Shown: positions 26,390 through 35,600 of the stretch, in pieces
Position numbering within the stretch: position 1 is the stretch's first letter
How the letters are laid out: each line of letters begins with the position of its first letter
Assembly (NCBI GenBank): GCA_945920185.1
Contig: CAMEJP010000016.1
Coordinates: forward strand, 1-40,704
Direction: 5' to 3'
DNA: 40,704 nt
From: an uncultured Eubacterium sp.
GTDB lineage: Bacteria; Bacillota; Clostridia; Lachnospirales; Lachnospiraceae
Position numbers and translations under genes: made by a program
The notes under the pieces: model-generated
Told to the model about the DNA's origin: nothing
The model's input: the letters and a program-made list of their open reading frames with translations, nothing else
Database searches by the model: none

Positions 26390-27394
26390 TCACATTTTCG
26401 TCTTTACAAATCTTACATTAGCATCGCTTATTTTCAACAAACTGTCACAATAAGGGCAAACCTCATTCTGCATTGTATTTGGTGCACCACAGTTTGGGCA
26501 CTCACTATACATAGTCATAGGCTCATTCGATAATTCATCCGGATTTTTCTTAAAATACCTGTAAGCGTCATTCTGCTTCTTTGTTCCTGCTAATATTGCT
26601 ACATAAAATACGCCATAAAATACAACAAGAAACAATAACATAGGAATTCCTGCCCAATTAATCCTGGTCTTTGCCAAATCATCCATAACAGAATTCCAAG
26701 AATAATCTAAAGCTTGCGCTAAATTCTCATTTGCCATACCCTTTTGAAAATTACCAAGAAGTTTATCAAATGTGGCATCGGACAGACATTTGATTGTATC
26801 ATCACCACAATACATATCATACTCCCAATCGAAAAAGCCCTTGCTGTTATCTGCCGTAAACAATATAATCATGGCATCTTCATCAAAACCAATTTTATAA
26901 TAAAGTTCTTCTGAATAAACTTCTAAGTTAGAATAATAATTTTTCCATGAAAAATCATCAGTATAAACCGTCACAGGCATACCGGATTTAGCATATACCT
27001 TTTTTAAAAGCTGCAAAACTTCCTTTTCTTCATCATCTGTCAGTACATTGGCACCGTCATTGATAAAAATGCGGTCAGGATCTCCTGAAACTTTCCTGCC
27101 AAAATCAAACATCGTAGATCCAAAAGCAACGAGCATTATCAACATATGACATGTTATGAAAATCAATGTAAATATAATGCCAAAATTCCATGCACTTTTT
27201 CTGCCGAAATCTGCATTGCTTGTGTAACAGGTATGTAATCTTCCGGATCTGTCATAATATGAACGATTGTAACAACCTGCAAACGGTTTACTTGACGTTT
27301 TTACAGAACCACCGCTACGTGAGCCGCCGGAACTATGCGAACCGCCACTTCTGCTGCTTCCTCCACTTCTTGAACCACCACCATGTCTTCCCAT
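26390..27394 (-). CDS. TPM-like membrane protein with C-terminal zinc ribbon
   Basis: 334-residue protein that I place near the TPM-domain group with moderate certainty. It begins with a Gly/Ser/Arg-rich disordered tail of about 40 residues (GRHGGGSRSGGSSRSGGS), has one membrane helix at about 67-95, then a globular domain with INDGANVLTDDEEKEVLQLL and VTVYTDD that resembles TPM proteins of membrane-protein turnover. A second helix at about 250-275 precedes a zinc ribbon, SECPNCGAP and VCPYCDS. The ATG at 27394 has AAAAGGAG eight bases upstream. It is in operon with the polytopic protein upstream and the GNAT downstream. Function unknown. Confidence 0.65.
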   Translation of the reverse strand: MGRHGGGSRSGGSSRSGGSHSSGGSRSGGSVKTSSKPFAGCYNRSYYDRSGRLHTCYTSNADFGRKSAWNFGIIFTLIFITCHMLIMLVAFGSTMFDFGRKVSGDPDRIFINDGANVLTDDEEKEVLQLLKKVYAKSGMPVTVYTDDFSWKNYYSNLEVYSEELYYKIGFDEDAMIILFTADNSKGFFDWEYDMYCGDDTIKCLSDATFDKLLGNFQKGMANENLAQALDYSWNSVMDDLAKTRINWAGIPMLLFLVVFYGVFYVAILAGTKKQNDAYRYFKKNPDELSNEPMTMYSECPNCGAPNTMQNEVCPYCDSLLKISDANVRFVKTKM

Positions 27395-27421
27395 TTCAAA
27401 TTCTCCTTTTTTCAAATAATT

Positions 27422-28348
27422 TTAGATTTCTTCAATCTTATTCCAGTCCCGCAAAATCCTTGCATTTTCACCTATCGATTTACAGAGCAGCACAAATACC
27501 GTACCGCAAATAACTATATCAACTAATAGCGTCATCAACGAAAAGGCAAATACCATCATAAAAACAAAAAACGCTACATCAACAATAATTCCTAATATAC
27601 TAAATACCAGACTACATATTACCTTTACTTTTAATATTTTCTCTGACGTATCACTGCGTATATTGCCTTCAATCACATCAGCAGCTACAAAAAGGCTATT
27701 ATCAACCACCTTGCCTATTTTCTGATCCATTTCGTCCATTTTTTCTTTGCTTACTATCTTAAGCATCTCATTAAGATACCTAAAAAATCCAGAGGCGCTA
27801 AAGAAAGCCAACAGCAATCCGCATATCAGCATCCCAATCTTTAAGGTTATCACTCCACCATATATCATTAATATTCCCACTCCTGTTGTTACTGCAAGCA
27901 TCAGACAAGCTACATAGTCCATTGACACCTTTCGTGTAAAAATATATCTGACTATAGGTATTTCTACAAATACACATATTACAAGGGATACAATGGGAAT
28001 AACAAAGTCTCGTACACCGGGATTCTTAGTACCTACAAGACATGCACATGTTATTGCCGCTACAATAACCAAAGACAAAAGACCCGCCGTTATCAATCCG
28101 ACATATTCATACAGATACATGGCATATATCTTACCGGTATCAGGCAGCCTCCTATATATCCTGCCCAATATCGGATACTTATAATTCTTTTCGATTTTTG
28201 CCCATATGTAACCCATAATCAAAGTGACACCAATTCCCACAAACACTTCAGACACACTTGTAAACCATACTATATTTAACAACGTTAGCACAGCACTAAG
28301 AATAAATGAAGCAAGTACAGCTATGTACAGTATCCATTCTAATCCCAT
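27422..28348 (-). CDS. polytopic membrane protein of unknown function
   Basis: 308-residue protein that I do not recognise. It has about eight or nine hydrophobic helices, including ones near residues 5-25, 30-50, 85-108, 118-136, 150-190 and two at the C-terminal end, with a charged loop (KEKMDEMDQKIGKVVDNS) near 205-220. No catalytic motif or signal peptide was seen. GAGGTACTT precedes the ATG. It lies 27 bases before the TPM-like gene, so the two may form one membrane complex; that is inference from position only. Confidence 0.7.
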   Translation of the reverse strand: MGLEWILYIAVLASFILSAVLTLLNIVWFTSVSEVFVGIGVTLIMGYIWAKIEKNYKYPILGRIYRRLPDTGKIYAMYLYEYVGLITAGLLSLVIVAAITCACLVGTKNPGVRDFVIPIVSLVICVFVEIPIVRYIFTRKVSMDYVACLMLAVTTGVGILMIYGGVITLKIGMLICGLLLAFFSASGFFRYLNEMLKIVSKEKMDEMDQKIGKVVDNSLFVAADVIEGNIRSDTSEKILKVKVICSLVFSILGIIVDVAFFVFMMVFAFSLMTLLVDIVICGTVFVLLCKSIGENARILRDWNKIEEI

Positions 28349-28422
28349 AAGTACCTCACATTTGTATTTTATTTATTAACCGGTTCATTATTAGCTTCTT
28401 CAAAAGCCTAACTAATCATTTT

Positions 28423-28451
28423 ATTATAACATAGGCAGAGGAATTTTTCAA
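28423..28451 (-). promoter_or_regulatory. promoter of the membrane-protein/TPM/GNAT operon
   Basis: On the minus strand TTGAAA (28446-28451) and TATAAT (28423-28428) are 17 bases apart, 75 bases before the first start codon. The remaining part of this gap up to 28535 shows nothing else. Confidence 0.72.
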
Positions 28452-28535
28452 TTATTCTGAGATGCACGATTGGATTCATGATTGAAAATGTTGTGCATAG
28501 AAAAATTACCATACCTCAAACAGAAGTATGTTCAT

Positions 28536-28715
28536 TTATGTGAATCTAATTTTAGATAGCCTATACTGTAATTTTACTCCATCACCTTTAGCAATTCTAT
28601 AAATTAAATTCTTGTAAACCATAGGTACATATTGAATGCCACCATCTTCCTAAACATCAGCAATCTCTATAAAACCAAGTTTTTTATATACTTCTTTATT
28701 TAGTAGTCTTATCAT
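28536..28715 (-). pseudogene. relic of a GNAT acetyltransferase
   Basis: An ATG at 28715 reads MIRLLNKE, a usual GNAT N-terminus, and passes directly into VYKKLGFIEIADV, the C-terminal helix-strand of a GNAT protein. The core with the acetyl-CoA site is missing. A TAG follows, and the same frame goes on EDGGIQYVPMVYKN to a stop at 28536. So there is an internal deletion plus a stop mutation. It sits four bases after the stop of the CDP-alcohol phosphatidyltransferase gene. Confidence 0.6.
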
Positions 28716-28719
28716 GCTT

Positions 28720-29208
28720 TCACGCTCTTTCCGTTCTGATATAATGTCCTTCCTGAACTGCTGCAAATGTTGCAACCACACAGACAACGATTGCACTGTA
28801 TTTCAAATCAATCACTGTCAGGGTCAATGTAAAAATAAACAACAACTCTCCGGTAACTTTATTCATGACAGTAGGAACTGCCACAAATGTCTTCCGTACT
28901 ACAAATCCGCAAAGCACATTAATGACTTTGATTAGTGCAATGATACCCGTCCATATATAAAGCCACGTTGGAATATTCAATGCCGGAATAATTTTTAACA
29001 GACATACTACAACAAAAACAAAATCTACAATAGTATCCAACTTGGAGCCAAGCTCGCTGACGCTATTCGTTTTTCTTGCAACTGCCCCGTCAATCATATC
29101 GGTAAATCCTGCGAATAAATATAATGAATAAAATACTGGAGAAAATACCGCGCAAAACAATAATGCAGTACTGCACAAGATTCTGATACCTGTTATGACA
29201 TTTGCCAT
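28720..29208 (-). CDS. CDP-alcohol phosphatidyltransferase family protein
   Basis: Integral-membrane enzyme that moves a phosphatidyl group from CDP-diacylglycerol to an alcohol. The full catalytic motif is present: DGAVARKTNSVSELG, then three residues to Asp and three more to Asp (SKLDTIVD). The 162 residues give about five or six helices, slightly short for PgsA (about 175-190). It could make phosphatidylglycerol phosphate or a related lipid; the alcohol is not known. Its ATG follows TAAGGAGAGAGCGA, 11 bases after the YbaK-type gene, so they are one operon. Confidence 0.88.
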   Translation of the reverse strand: MANVITGIRILCSTALLFCAVFSPVFYSLYLFAGFTDMIDGAVARKTNSVSELGSKLDTIVDFVFVVVCLLKIIPALNIPTWLYIWTGIIALIKVINVLCGFVVRKTFVAVPTVMNKVTGELLFIFTLTLTVIDLKYSAIVVCVVATFAAVQEGHYIRTERA

Positions 29209-29219
29209 TCGCTCTCTCC

Positions 29220-29693
29220 TTACGCCATGTTAAGCTTGCAGACATCAACCCATTTTTCATACCCGGAGTACTGTTCCATTTCCGAAATGGTAAGTTCAAT
29301 CGCACTATTGGAACTTCCACATGCAGGAAACACCGTTTGAAATCTCTTCATACTTTCATCCAGATACACTTTTACTCCTTCATTTATCCCAAAAGGGCAC
29401 ACACCTCCTACACCATGTCCGATTAGCGGTTCTACTTCTTCAAAAGAAAGCATTTTAGCTTTGGTGCCAAATGTTGCCTTGTATTTTGCATTATCAATTT
29501 TAGTATCTCCGGCTGTCACGATTAAAATTGCCTGCTCACCCACATGAACGGATAAAGTTTTTGCAATACGTGCGCCTTCGCAGTGAAGCGCCTGTGCCGC
29601 AAGCTCTACCGTTGCACTGGATACATCAAATTCCAGAATACGGTCTTCCATATTCCACTTTTTAAAATACTCTCTAACTTTCTCTATTGCCAT
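29220..29693 (-). CDS. YbaK/EbsC-type aminoacyl-tRNA deacylase
   Basis: Free-standing editing domain related to the insertion domain of prolyl-tRNA synthetase, which clears mischarged tRNA (for example Cys-tRNA-Pro). 157 residues with the catalytic lysine region GARIAKTLSVHV, the GHGVGGVCPFG loop and ACGSSNSAIELT. These loops are typical of YbaK/ProX-like proteins. ATG after TTAAGGAGAAAAAGCC. First gene of the pair with the phosphatidyltransferase. The amino-acid specificity is not clear from sequence. Confidence 0.9.
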   Translation of the reverse strand: MAIEKVREYFKKWNMEDRILEFDVSSATVELAAQALHCEGARIAKTLSVHVGEQAILIVTAGDTKIDNAKYKATFGTKAKMLSFEEVEPLIGHGVGGVCPFGINEGVKVYLDESMKRFQTVFPACGSSNSAIELTISEMEQYSGYEKWVDVCKLNMA

Positions 29694-29755
29694 GGCTTTT
29701 TCTCCTTAAATCAAATGTTATGTCATCTATCCGTATGGAAGTGGATACCTCCACC

Positions 29756-29857
29756 TTATTTCAAATCCAACTCGTCTAACTCCAATTAAACCTCAACATA
29801 ATTATCCGCCTTTTGTTTGTGCAAAATCACCACCGTCTCAACGGTATTTTCGTTGTT
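29756..29857 (-). pseudogene. possible relic of an rlmCD-type rRNA methyltransferase end
   Basis: On the minus strand, inside the ybaK leader, one frame reads NTVETVVILHKQKADNYVEV, stop, LELDELDLK, stop. This resembles the C-terminal end (HVETVVLL and what follows) of clostridial RlmD-type 23S rRNA uracil methyltransferases. It is short and has two stops, so it is at most a scrap. Two small hairpins lie in the same leader (ACCGT/ACGGT at 29832-29845; GTGGA/TCCAC at 29741-29754). Confidence 0.35.
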
Positions 29858-29866
29858 CTAATCAAA

Positions 29867-29895
29867 ATTATATCGCTGTTCCAACTATATTACAA
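29867..29895 (-). promoter_or_regulatory. promoter of the ybaK-phosphatidyltransferase pair
   Basis: On the minus strand TTGTAA (29890-29895) and TATAAT (29867-29872) are 17 bases apart. This implies a leader of about 165 bases before ybaK. Confidence 0.6.
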
Positions 29896-29903
29896 CAGAA
29901 AAA

Positions 29904-29922
29904 TAGGCAGTCTGACTGCCTA
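29904..29922 (-). terminator. intrinsic terminator after the ORF6N gene
   Basis: TAGGCAGT (29904-29911) and ACTGCCTA (29915-29922) form an 8-bp stem with a three-base loop. On the minus strand TTTTTC follows. It ends the XRE-ORF6N unit 69 bases after its stop. Confidence 0.82.
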
Positions 29923-29990
29923 CCCGCTAATGAGATATTGGGATTCGAGCATTATCCCTGCCTCTATACGGACATTACACACAAGAATTA

Positions 29991-31003
29991 CTATATCTGC
30001 TTGTCCGGAGCTAATAGCAACTTATCTATTACCGGATGAATCATACTTGTTTCTATTATAACATTTATGGCACAAAGCTTCTTTCCTGCATCCTTACTGG
30101 ATGCACCACAATGATATGCTTGTTCTGTAGGCAAGCCATAATCCAGAACTATCAATCTGTCATGGCAGTCTGCATTCGGTTTGATTCTGAGTGGTGGATA
30201 TTCTTGTATAAAATCGTTTACTACCGCCGTTGTCAAAAAACCTCTTTTTCCATGACCATTCTCTGTAAATAAAACCACTTCCACACCAGCTTGCTTCTGC
30301 GATAATAGCTGTAAAGTCTTTGTATTCACATAATCATCCACTACATAAATACTCTTTTTTGCCTGCTGATATATATCTATGTATGCTGCATCAGCCTCAA
30401 ACTTCTGTCCTTTATAAACAACAAAATTTTTAAAATCCTTATCCGAAACAAAGTTTTCGTTAAGTGTGTCTATGCTCTTTTGAATAACTTGTATATCTTG
30501 CTCTGTTTTCTTCTGTCTATCAGCCATATTTGACATTTGTACAGAAATTTCTGATACTCTTGCACTTACAAGATGCATCTCTGACTGTGTAACAAACTGC
30601 TGATTTTGTTTTATATAGTGACGCATCTCACGAAACGCACGCATAATGAAAATGCTTTGTTGTTCTGCAAGTTCTCCTCTTAAAACGGTAGCAAGCATAT
30701 AAATACCTTGCTCCGTAAAAGCATACGGCAATGTTCTTCTTCCACCACCTTGACCTTCAAAAAAATTTTTTCTCGTGAAATCACAATTTGTGATTTCACG
30801 GATTCTACCTCTTCTCGAGTCAATTGAAACATAAAGTCTTCTGGAAACCTCGCAATGTTTCGCTTTACCTGTTGATTGAGATTCTTCACTTCATATCCAT
30901 AAATTTCAGCCAAATCATAATCTATCATAACCTGTTGTCCTCGAATAACATAAACTCGATTACATATATTATCTACCGTCATTAATTCCGTATTTTCTGC
31001 CAT
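29991..31003 (-). pseudogene. ORF6N-domain protein with PLD-like C-terminus, frame broken
   Basis: Two overlapping frames make one 337-residue protein. The first half (from ATG 31003, AGGAGG upstream) is the ORF6N DNA-binding domain: VYVIRGQQVMIDYDLAEIYG, VKRNIARFPEDFMFQLT. The second half goes on GGRRTLPYAFTEQG, a helical/coiled region at about 165-215, then a PLD-like domain with SIYVVDDYVN, HDRLIVLDYG and HCGASSKDAG, where the usual HKD lysine is an arginine. The frames meet at a run of six A and seven T (minus strand, 30771-30759). One extra base, or a -1 ribosomal shift on T-TTT-TTG, restores the frame. It follows the XRE gene by 51 bases. Mutation, sequencing error or programmed shift cannot be told apart here. 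Confidence 0.75.
30775..30799. repeat. perfect 25-bp palindrome inside the ORF6N gene
   Basis: Arms GTGAAATCACAA and TTGTGATTTCAC match perfectly around one central base. It ends three bases before the homopolymer run where the reading frame breaks. In RNA it would form a strong hairpin; in DNA it looks like a repressor operator. Confidence 0.8.
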
Positions 31004-31054
31004 AGCATTCCTCCTACAAATTGTACAACAGGCTGTTCCACCATTACCAATACA

Positions 31055-31282
31055 TTATCTATTTGTTGGTTCATCGCACTTGTCATCCTTATTTCTTTTA
31101 TCAGACAACCTCTCCATTTCAACCTTATATGCCATTAATCGCAAAAGATACTGCGGAACCCTTCTATTTCCCAATTCCCAATCTGTTTCCGTCATATAAG
31201 GAATTTCAAAGTACTCACAAAATTCTTTTCTATTCATGCCGGTACTTTCTCTTAGTCTTCTTAATTCTTCTCTTGCTTCCAT
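31055..31282 (-). CDS. small XRE-type HTH protein
   Basis: 75-residue HTH protein. The helix-turn-helix is LRESTGMNRKEFCEYFEIPY followed by TDWELGNRRVPQYLLRLMAY, a compact XRE-like group common in Clostridia. The ATG at 31282 has AAAGGAG six bases upstream; a longer in-frame reading lies before that site. It has a strong own promoter with a palindrome, and the ORF6N gene follows, so it may control both. The charged C-terminal tail is not conserved in any way I can judge. Confidence 0.8.
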   Translation of the reverse strand: MEAREELRRLRESTGMNRKEFCEYFEIPYMTETDWELGNRRVPQYLLRLMAYKVEMERLSDKRNKDDKCDEPTNR

Positions 31283-31292
31283 AGCTCGCTCC

Positions 31293-31341
31293 TTTATGCA
31301 TTGCATAAATGTATTATATAATTTTTATTAGCTATGGTCAA
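31293..31341 (-). promoter_or_regulatory. promoter and 17-bp palindromic operator of the XRE gene
   Basis: On the minus strand TTGACC (31336-31341) and TATAAT (31313-31318) are 17 bases apart. TTTATGCA (31293-31300) and TGCATAAA (31302-31309) form a perfect dyad around one base, between the -10 and the ribosome site. This is a good candidate for autorepression by the XRE protein. Confidence 0.7.
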
Positions 31342-31366
31342 TAACCTTTTTCATAAAAACGATGAA

Positions 31367-31389
31367 CCTCGGCAAAAACTTTACCGAGG
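31367..31389 (-). terminator. hairpin at the end of the large accessory operon
   Basis: CCTCGG (31367-31372) and CCGAGG (31384-31389) pair, with AAA/TTT extending the stem after one mismatch. The minus-strand tail TTCATCGTTTTT is only moderately U-rich. Confidence 0.6.
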
Positions 31390-31480
31390 CTTACTATAAA
31401 TCTTATTATTTTCAATACACATTATTTTGAACGCTCTTTCGTATGTATCACATCCCGCTCTCGCAGGATGCCGATAATCC

Positions 31481-31690
31481 TTATGGCGCTTCCAGAAACC
31501 GCTCCAGAAATCTCTTCGCATAAGTCTCATACCGAAGTCTTTTTCCTTCTTCATCATCACGCCAAGTTTCCGAATCAAACTTAAGTTCTACAGCTATATC
31601 ACGCAAAACCTCCAGACCGTACTTCTCCATCATCTCAGCAAGAAATGTGTAGCAGCGTTCAAAATAATTCCGATAATTCTTTTCTTGATG
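31481..31690 (-). pseudogene. coding fragment of unknown origin
   Basis: A 69-codon open stretch without a convincing start (first ATG at 31633) reads NYRNYFERCYTFLAEMMEKY, then VLRDIAVELKFDSETWRDD and a helical end, RFLERFLEAP. The amino-acid texture (amphipathic, charged, no rare-residue clusters) looks like real protein, and the next frame continues with RIIGILRERDVIHTKERSK, hinting at a second frameshift. I do not recognise the family. It may be the 3' remnant of the broken fourth gene of the operon upstream or of a separate lost gene. Confidence 0.4.
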
Positions 31691-31740
31691 TTACAGCCTC
31701 ACCTTGGAAAAGGCAATGTTTTCGATTCAAAAAAATCTGC

Positions 31741-32642
31741 TTACATATTTCCGGACTTCTCGTCACTTATCACTTCGTAAACCTTATTCACTTCTATATT
31801 CAGCTTTATCCAATCGTTTACATTGATGCCATACACTATTCTGTCCGCGATAACGGAGTTATCAGAAAGCTGGCAGCTTATGTCATTCTTAGACACCTCA
31901 CGGCTGCCATACTTGAACGGAGACCTGTGAAGCGACTTAATGACGATACGATCCAGAATAGATTCGTCTCCCATGTATTTCCAATATGGGATGGAAAGCC
32001 CCCATCCGGATAATATGATGTAATCGGCTTCTGCCAAATAACGCCACCCGCATAATCCTTTTTTATCTGTTCCGTTGTGTTCTCGTAATAGTGGAAATCA
32101 TCTATTTTCTTAATGCGTGATGCACCAACGATGACGTAGTTATCCTCTTCGTTCTCTGAAAACGGATTGCTGTATCCTGCATAATAGAAAACAAGAGACT
32201 TTCCTTCTTCAAACTGCGAGAAATATGCCTCAGCATTACGCTGACGTTTATCGTAATCGTATGTCTTACCCTTAACCTAAGAGAAAACATCATTCTTGTA
32301 CATAGCCTCATAGCACCATGTACAAGCGGTGTATGGCGGCAGAGTCAGAGTCGTTGCATCAGCATCCTTCTCTTCCCACCAAGAGGGCGGTTCAATCTTT
32401 ACCTGAACAGTCTCTTTGCCAAACGCATTTGCGCTCAATACACACGCCACCTTGCAGGGATGCTGGCCACATGATTCACCCGAATGAGCAGTTTCAAACT
32501 CCAGGTCGCGCTGTTCTGCAATCATCTCTCCCGGATACGAATGCTGTCCCACACAATATACATTTTCACAAGGTTTCTTGCAGATATGACCATTCCAGCC
32601 ATCACTGTGCCATGCAAGCCTCAGGCTCATATGCATTGCCAT
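31741..32642 (-). pseudogene. fourth operon gene, decayed (N-terminal part only)
   Basis: TAGGAGGTGATGGT and ATG 32642 start a protein that begins AMHMSLRLAWHSDGWNGHIC and is cysteine-rich (CENVYCVG, CKVACV, CTWCYE). A TAG at 32277-32279 interrupts it, yet the same frame goes on clean for about 95 codons: YFSQFEEGKSLVFYYAGYSN, VIVGASRIKK, GGVIWQKPITSYYPDGG. One base is missing near 31995, after which another frame continues IPYWKYMGDESILDRIVIK to a stop at 31741. I recall similar N-termini on much larger proteins that continue into helicase-like domains, but I cannot confirm this; the rest is absent here. It lies 11 bases after the GHKL ATPase gene and belongs to the same operon. Confidence 0.7.
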
Positions 32643-32653
32643 ACCATCACCTC

Positions 32654-35600
32654 CTATAGTATTTCCAAAAACCCTTTATTGATGCACATCTCAAGGGAAT
32701 AATTAATTGTTTTTCCAGCCTTTGGTCCATCCTCAAACTCTATGCTGATATATTTTCCGTCAACACCTTTAACAATTCCTGTCCCACCGGCCTTATGTTT
32801 TACTCTCTTCCCAATATAATCCTTATATACGTCTGTCCCTGCTATAACTACTTCTTCCTCTGGTTCATCTTCAGCCTCATCTTCAACAGTATCAGTCACC
32901 TGAGGCTTAGGTTTTATTGGTATCGTAGGCTCCTTATATTCATCCGCAGCATTCTGAAGCGCAATCAGCTCTCGAATCTCTGCAATATGGGTCTGCGTAA
33001 ACCAGATTGTCTCATTTCCAAACGTCACTTCGACCGGATCCATACTTCCAATTTCAGCATCTGTCATATTTTCTATATCATCAAGAAAATATGACAGATC
33101 ATATTCGTCTGTACGCATCTTTTTATATTCTGCTGCACAATTAGGACACAGACAAAGATTCATAGGATCCAGTTCCACTTCCGGGGAATTCGCAATCTGG
33201 CACATCTCTACATTTGCAAATGCTTCATGGCACATCTGGCAGGCATACTTATATGCGCGATCTACCTTGTACATATTCATGAGATATGCACGCACTTCAC
33301 TAATCGGCTTGCTGACACGAATCTTCCGAACTCGAAACTCATATTTTGTTGGACTTGCAAAACACAACACTTCCGCGGCATGCTTTCTCAATGAATCCCA
33401 ATTTTTTACCTTCGATGACGGAAACTCATAGGTATCTTCAGGAATAATTGGTGTCTTTCCGCTACCACCTGTTGCGTTGCTTCCGAAGTTTTCATCCAAA
33501 TCCGCAGTAGATATTCCATATCTTCTTTGAAGCTCAATCTCAAAATACTGATTCTTCTGTTCTTCAGAAAGCTGATCATAATCCTTAGCAGCATCCTCTA
33601 GATGATCCGCCTCATTCTTTTTAAAGCCAAGAATATCATAAATGTCGGAGCCCGGATTCAGGTCGCCATACAGCTGAGGATTCAAATCTCTCTTTGATAT
33701 CTCACTCTGAGCTACCAGGTCGAGAGATTCTGTATATAGCCATTTTCCATTCCAGCTTGATCCATAATAAAAATGCTTCGGTCCATCATGACGTAACAGT
33801 TTAACGATGTCAGCATACTCATCGTATAAATTCCTGGTACTGCCCCCAACATATACAGTCCCTTGAAGCTTTGACTCATTTTTCATCAAAAAGCGGAAAA
33901 TAAAACTGGATTTCGCCATTGAATCCGGAGCCTTTGGATGTGCTGAAATGTATTCCAAAACCGCATCCAGCTTCTCCAAAGATAACTTCCAGCGAAAATC
34001 TCCGCTAGTATTCCATTCCGGCTGTCTTCCTGGATTACCCGTGTAATACTCACCATTAGTCCGATTTTCATTAATCGCGATATTCTCCCGAACCCCCAGT
34101 ATCTTCAGAAATTCAGTGCTAATGTCCTCTATGGCATAAAAATCCATGTCAACATAAGCGTATGTCGCTACATGCTTAAAATACTGTTCAATGCTCATTC
34201 CGTCAGTATTGACAGAGAAGAAAACAGTCTCCTTATGAGGATTTACATAAACCTTTTTGCCATATTTTATACACTTGAGTGGCAGATATTTCTTGATCAG
34301 ATTCTCAACTTCATCACGATAATCAGGATTTACCCTATACTTTAGTAGCCGTTTTACATCGGTGATGTGTTGATCGTCCGTGAATGTTTTTCCACTCTCA
34401 TATCTCTTCTTAAAATCCCTGATAAAGAATTCATATTCATTCGGCTTCTGAAGAGAAAGGATTTCGGTAAAGAAATGCTTGCACTGCTCATACAGATATT
34501 CGTCAACAAAAGCAATATCCTCAGCATTATCCAGATTCTTAGAAGGCAGGAATACATTTGGTAAATACGTTGCGTTCTCATAGCCTCGCCACATAAAGCT
34601 GTAATCGTTCTCTGTGCCGTCACTCTTTCTGTAAGGAGCTACAAAGTCTCCGGTCGATGTCTTAACAAATGCAGCCGTCAGCATATTGGATCCGCCGCGC
34701 TGTTTTGAAAAAGCCGCTGCAACAGATGAATACATATTGTAGAGCTTTACAAGCCACTCATTATCCCTGTTCTTAAGAAATTTCCTGTTTTCATTAAAAT
34801 TGTTTCTTAGGTTCTCTGGACGAATAACCTCAATTTCCAATGTATCCGTCAGGAAATCATAAAGAGTCTTATAGCTTTTGTTCGTTTCTGTAAGAAATGT
34901 GGGAAGCCAATGGTATTCCTTATCATCGTCAATAAGCTCTGTCAGCAGCTCATCCGTAAACAATTCAGCAAAATCCGAACCTCTGGCAATCTTTACGGAA
35001 TCTGCCGATGCATAGATTCCATCCTTGCATAAAAGCAGTTTTTCTTCCTGCATCATGTCGGAAGTGAACTCAAACATGCCCTCAAACAATGGTGCAGAGT
35101 AAAAGACTTCTTCATCTATCGGTAGGATATTAAGCAGACTGAAATCAAGCTTTCCAGAATCTCTCAGTTCGATAACGCTATCTCGAAGTAGAGCCGCCGT
35201 CTGTTCAGCCAGTTCAATATTATCCTTATCATCTGCAGGAACACTACTCCTGTTCGGAGTGGTACGGTAAGGTCCCTGCACAATAAATTTCAATTTGCTC
35301 TCTGTCTCTGTAGGAAAATACACAGAGATATAAGGATATTTAGAAGGCTTGAAATTATACTTGCCGTCTTCCTCAACAGAAAGAGAAAAAGCAATGTCAA
35401 TAGTCCTTCCAGCTTGAATTCCCTTGACCGGTCTTGAAAAGACAAGATAAGAAATAGACTCTTCCTTTTCCTTTTTATGCTCGGTTTCACCAATAGCAGC
35501 AACCAAGGCACAATGGTCATTGATAACCGTTTTATCTAACAGATATGAGCCACTTGTTTTAAGCTTAGGCAACATTATCTGATAATCAATAGCCTGCAGA

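Noticed and set aside
29694..29866. T-box or other riboswitch in the ybaK leader
   Set aside because: Only two small hairpins are seen; there is no terminator before the gene and no T-box core sequence.
31381..31578. 65-codon minus-strand frame
   Set aside because: It overlaps the more protein-like fragment 31481-31690 in another frame, has no ribosome site, and its composition looks random. It could at most be the continuation of a frameshifted relic.
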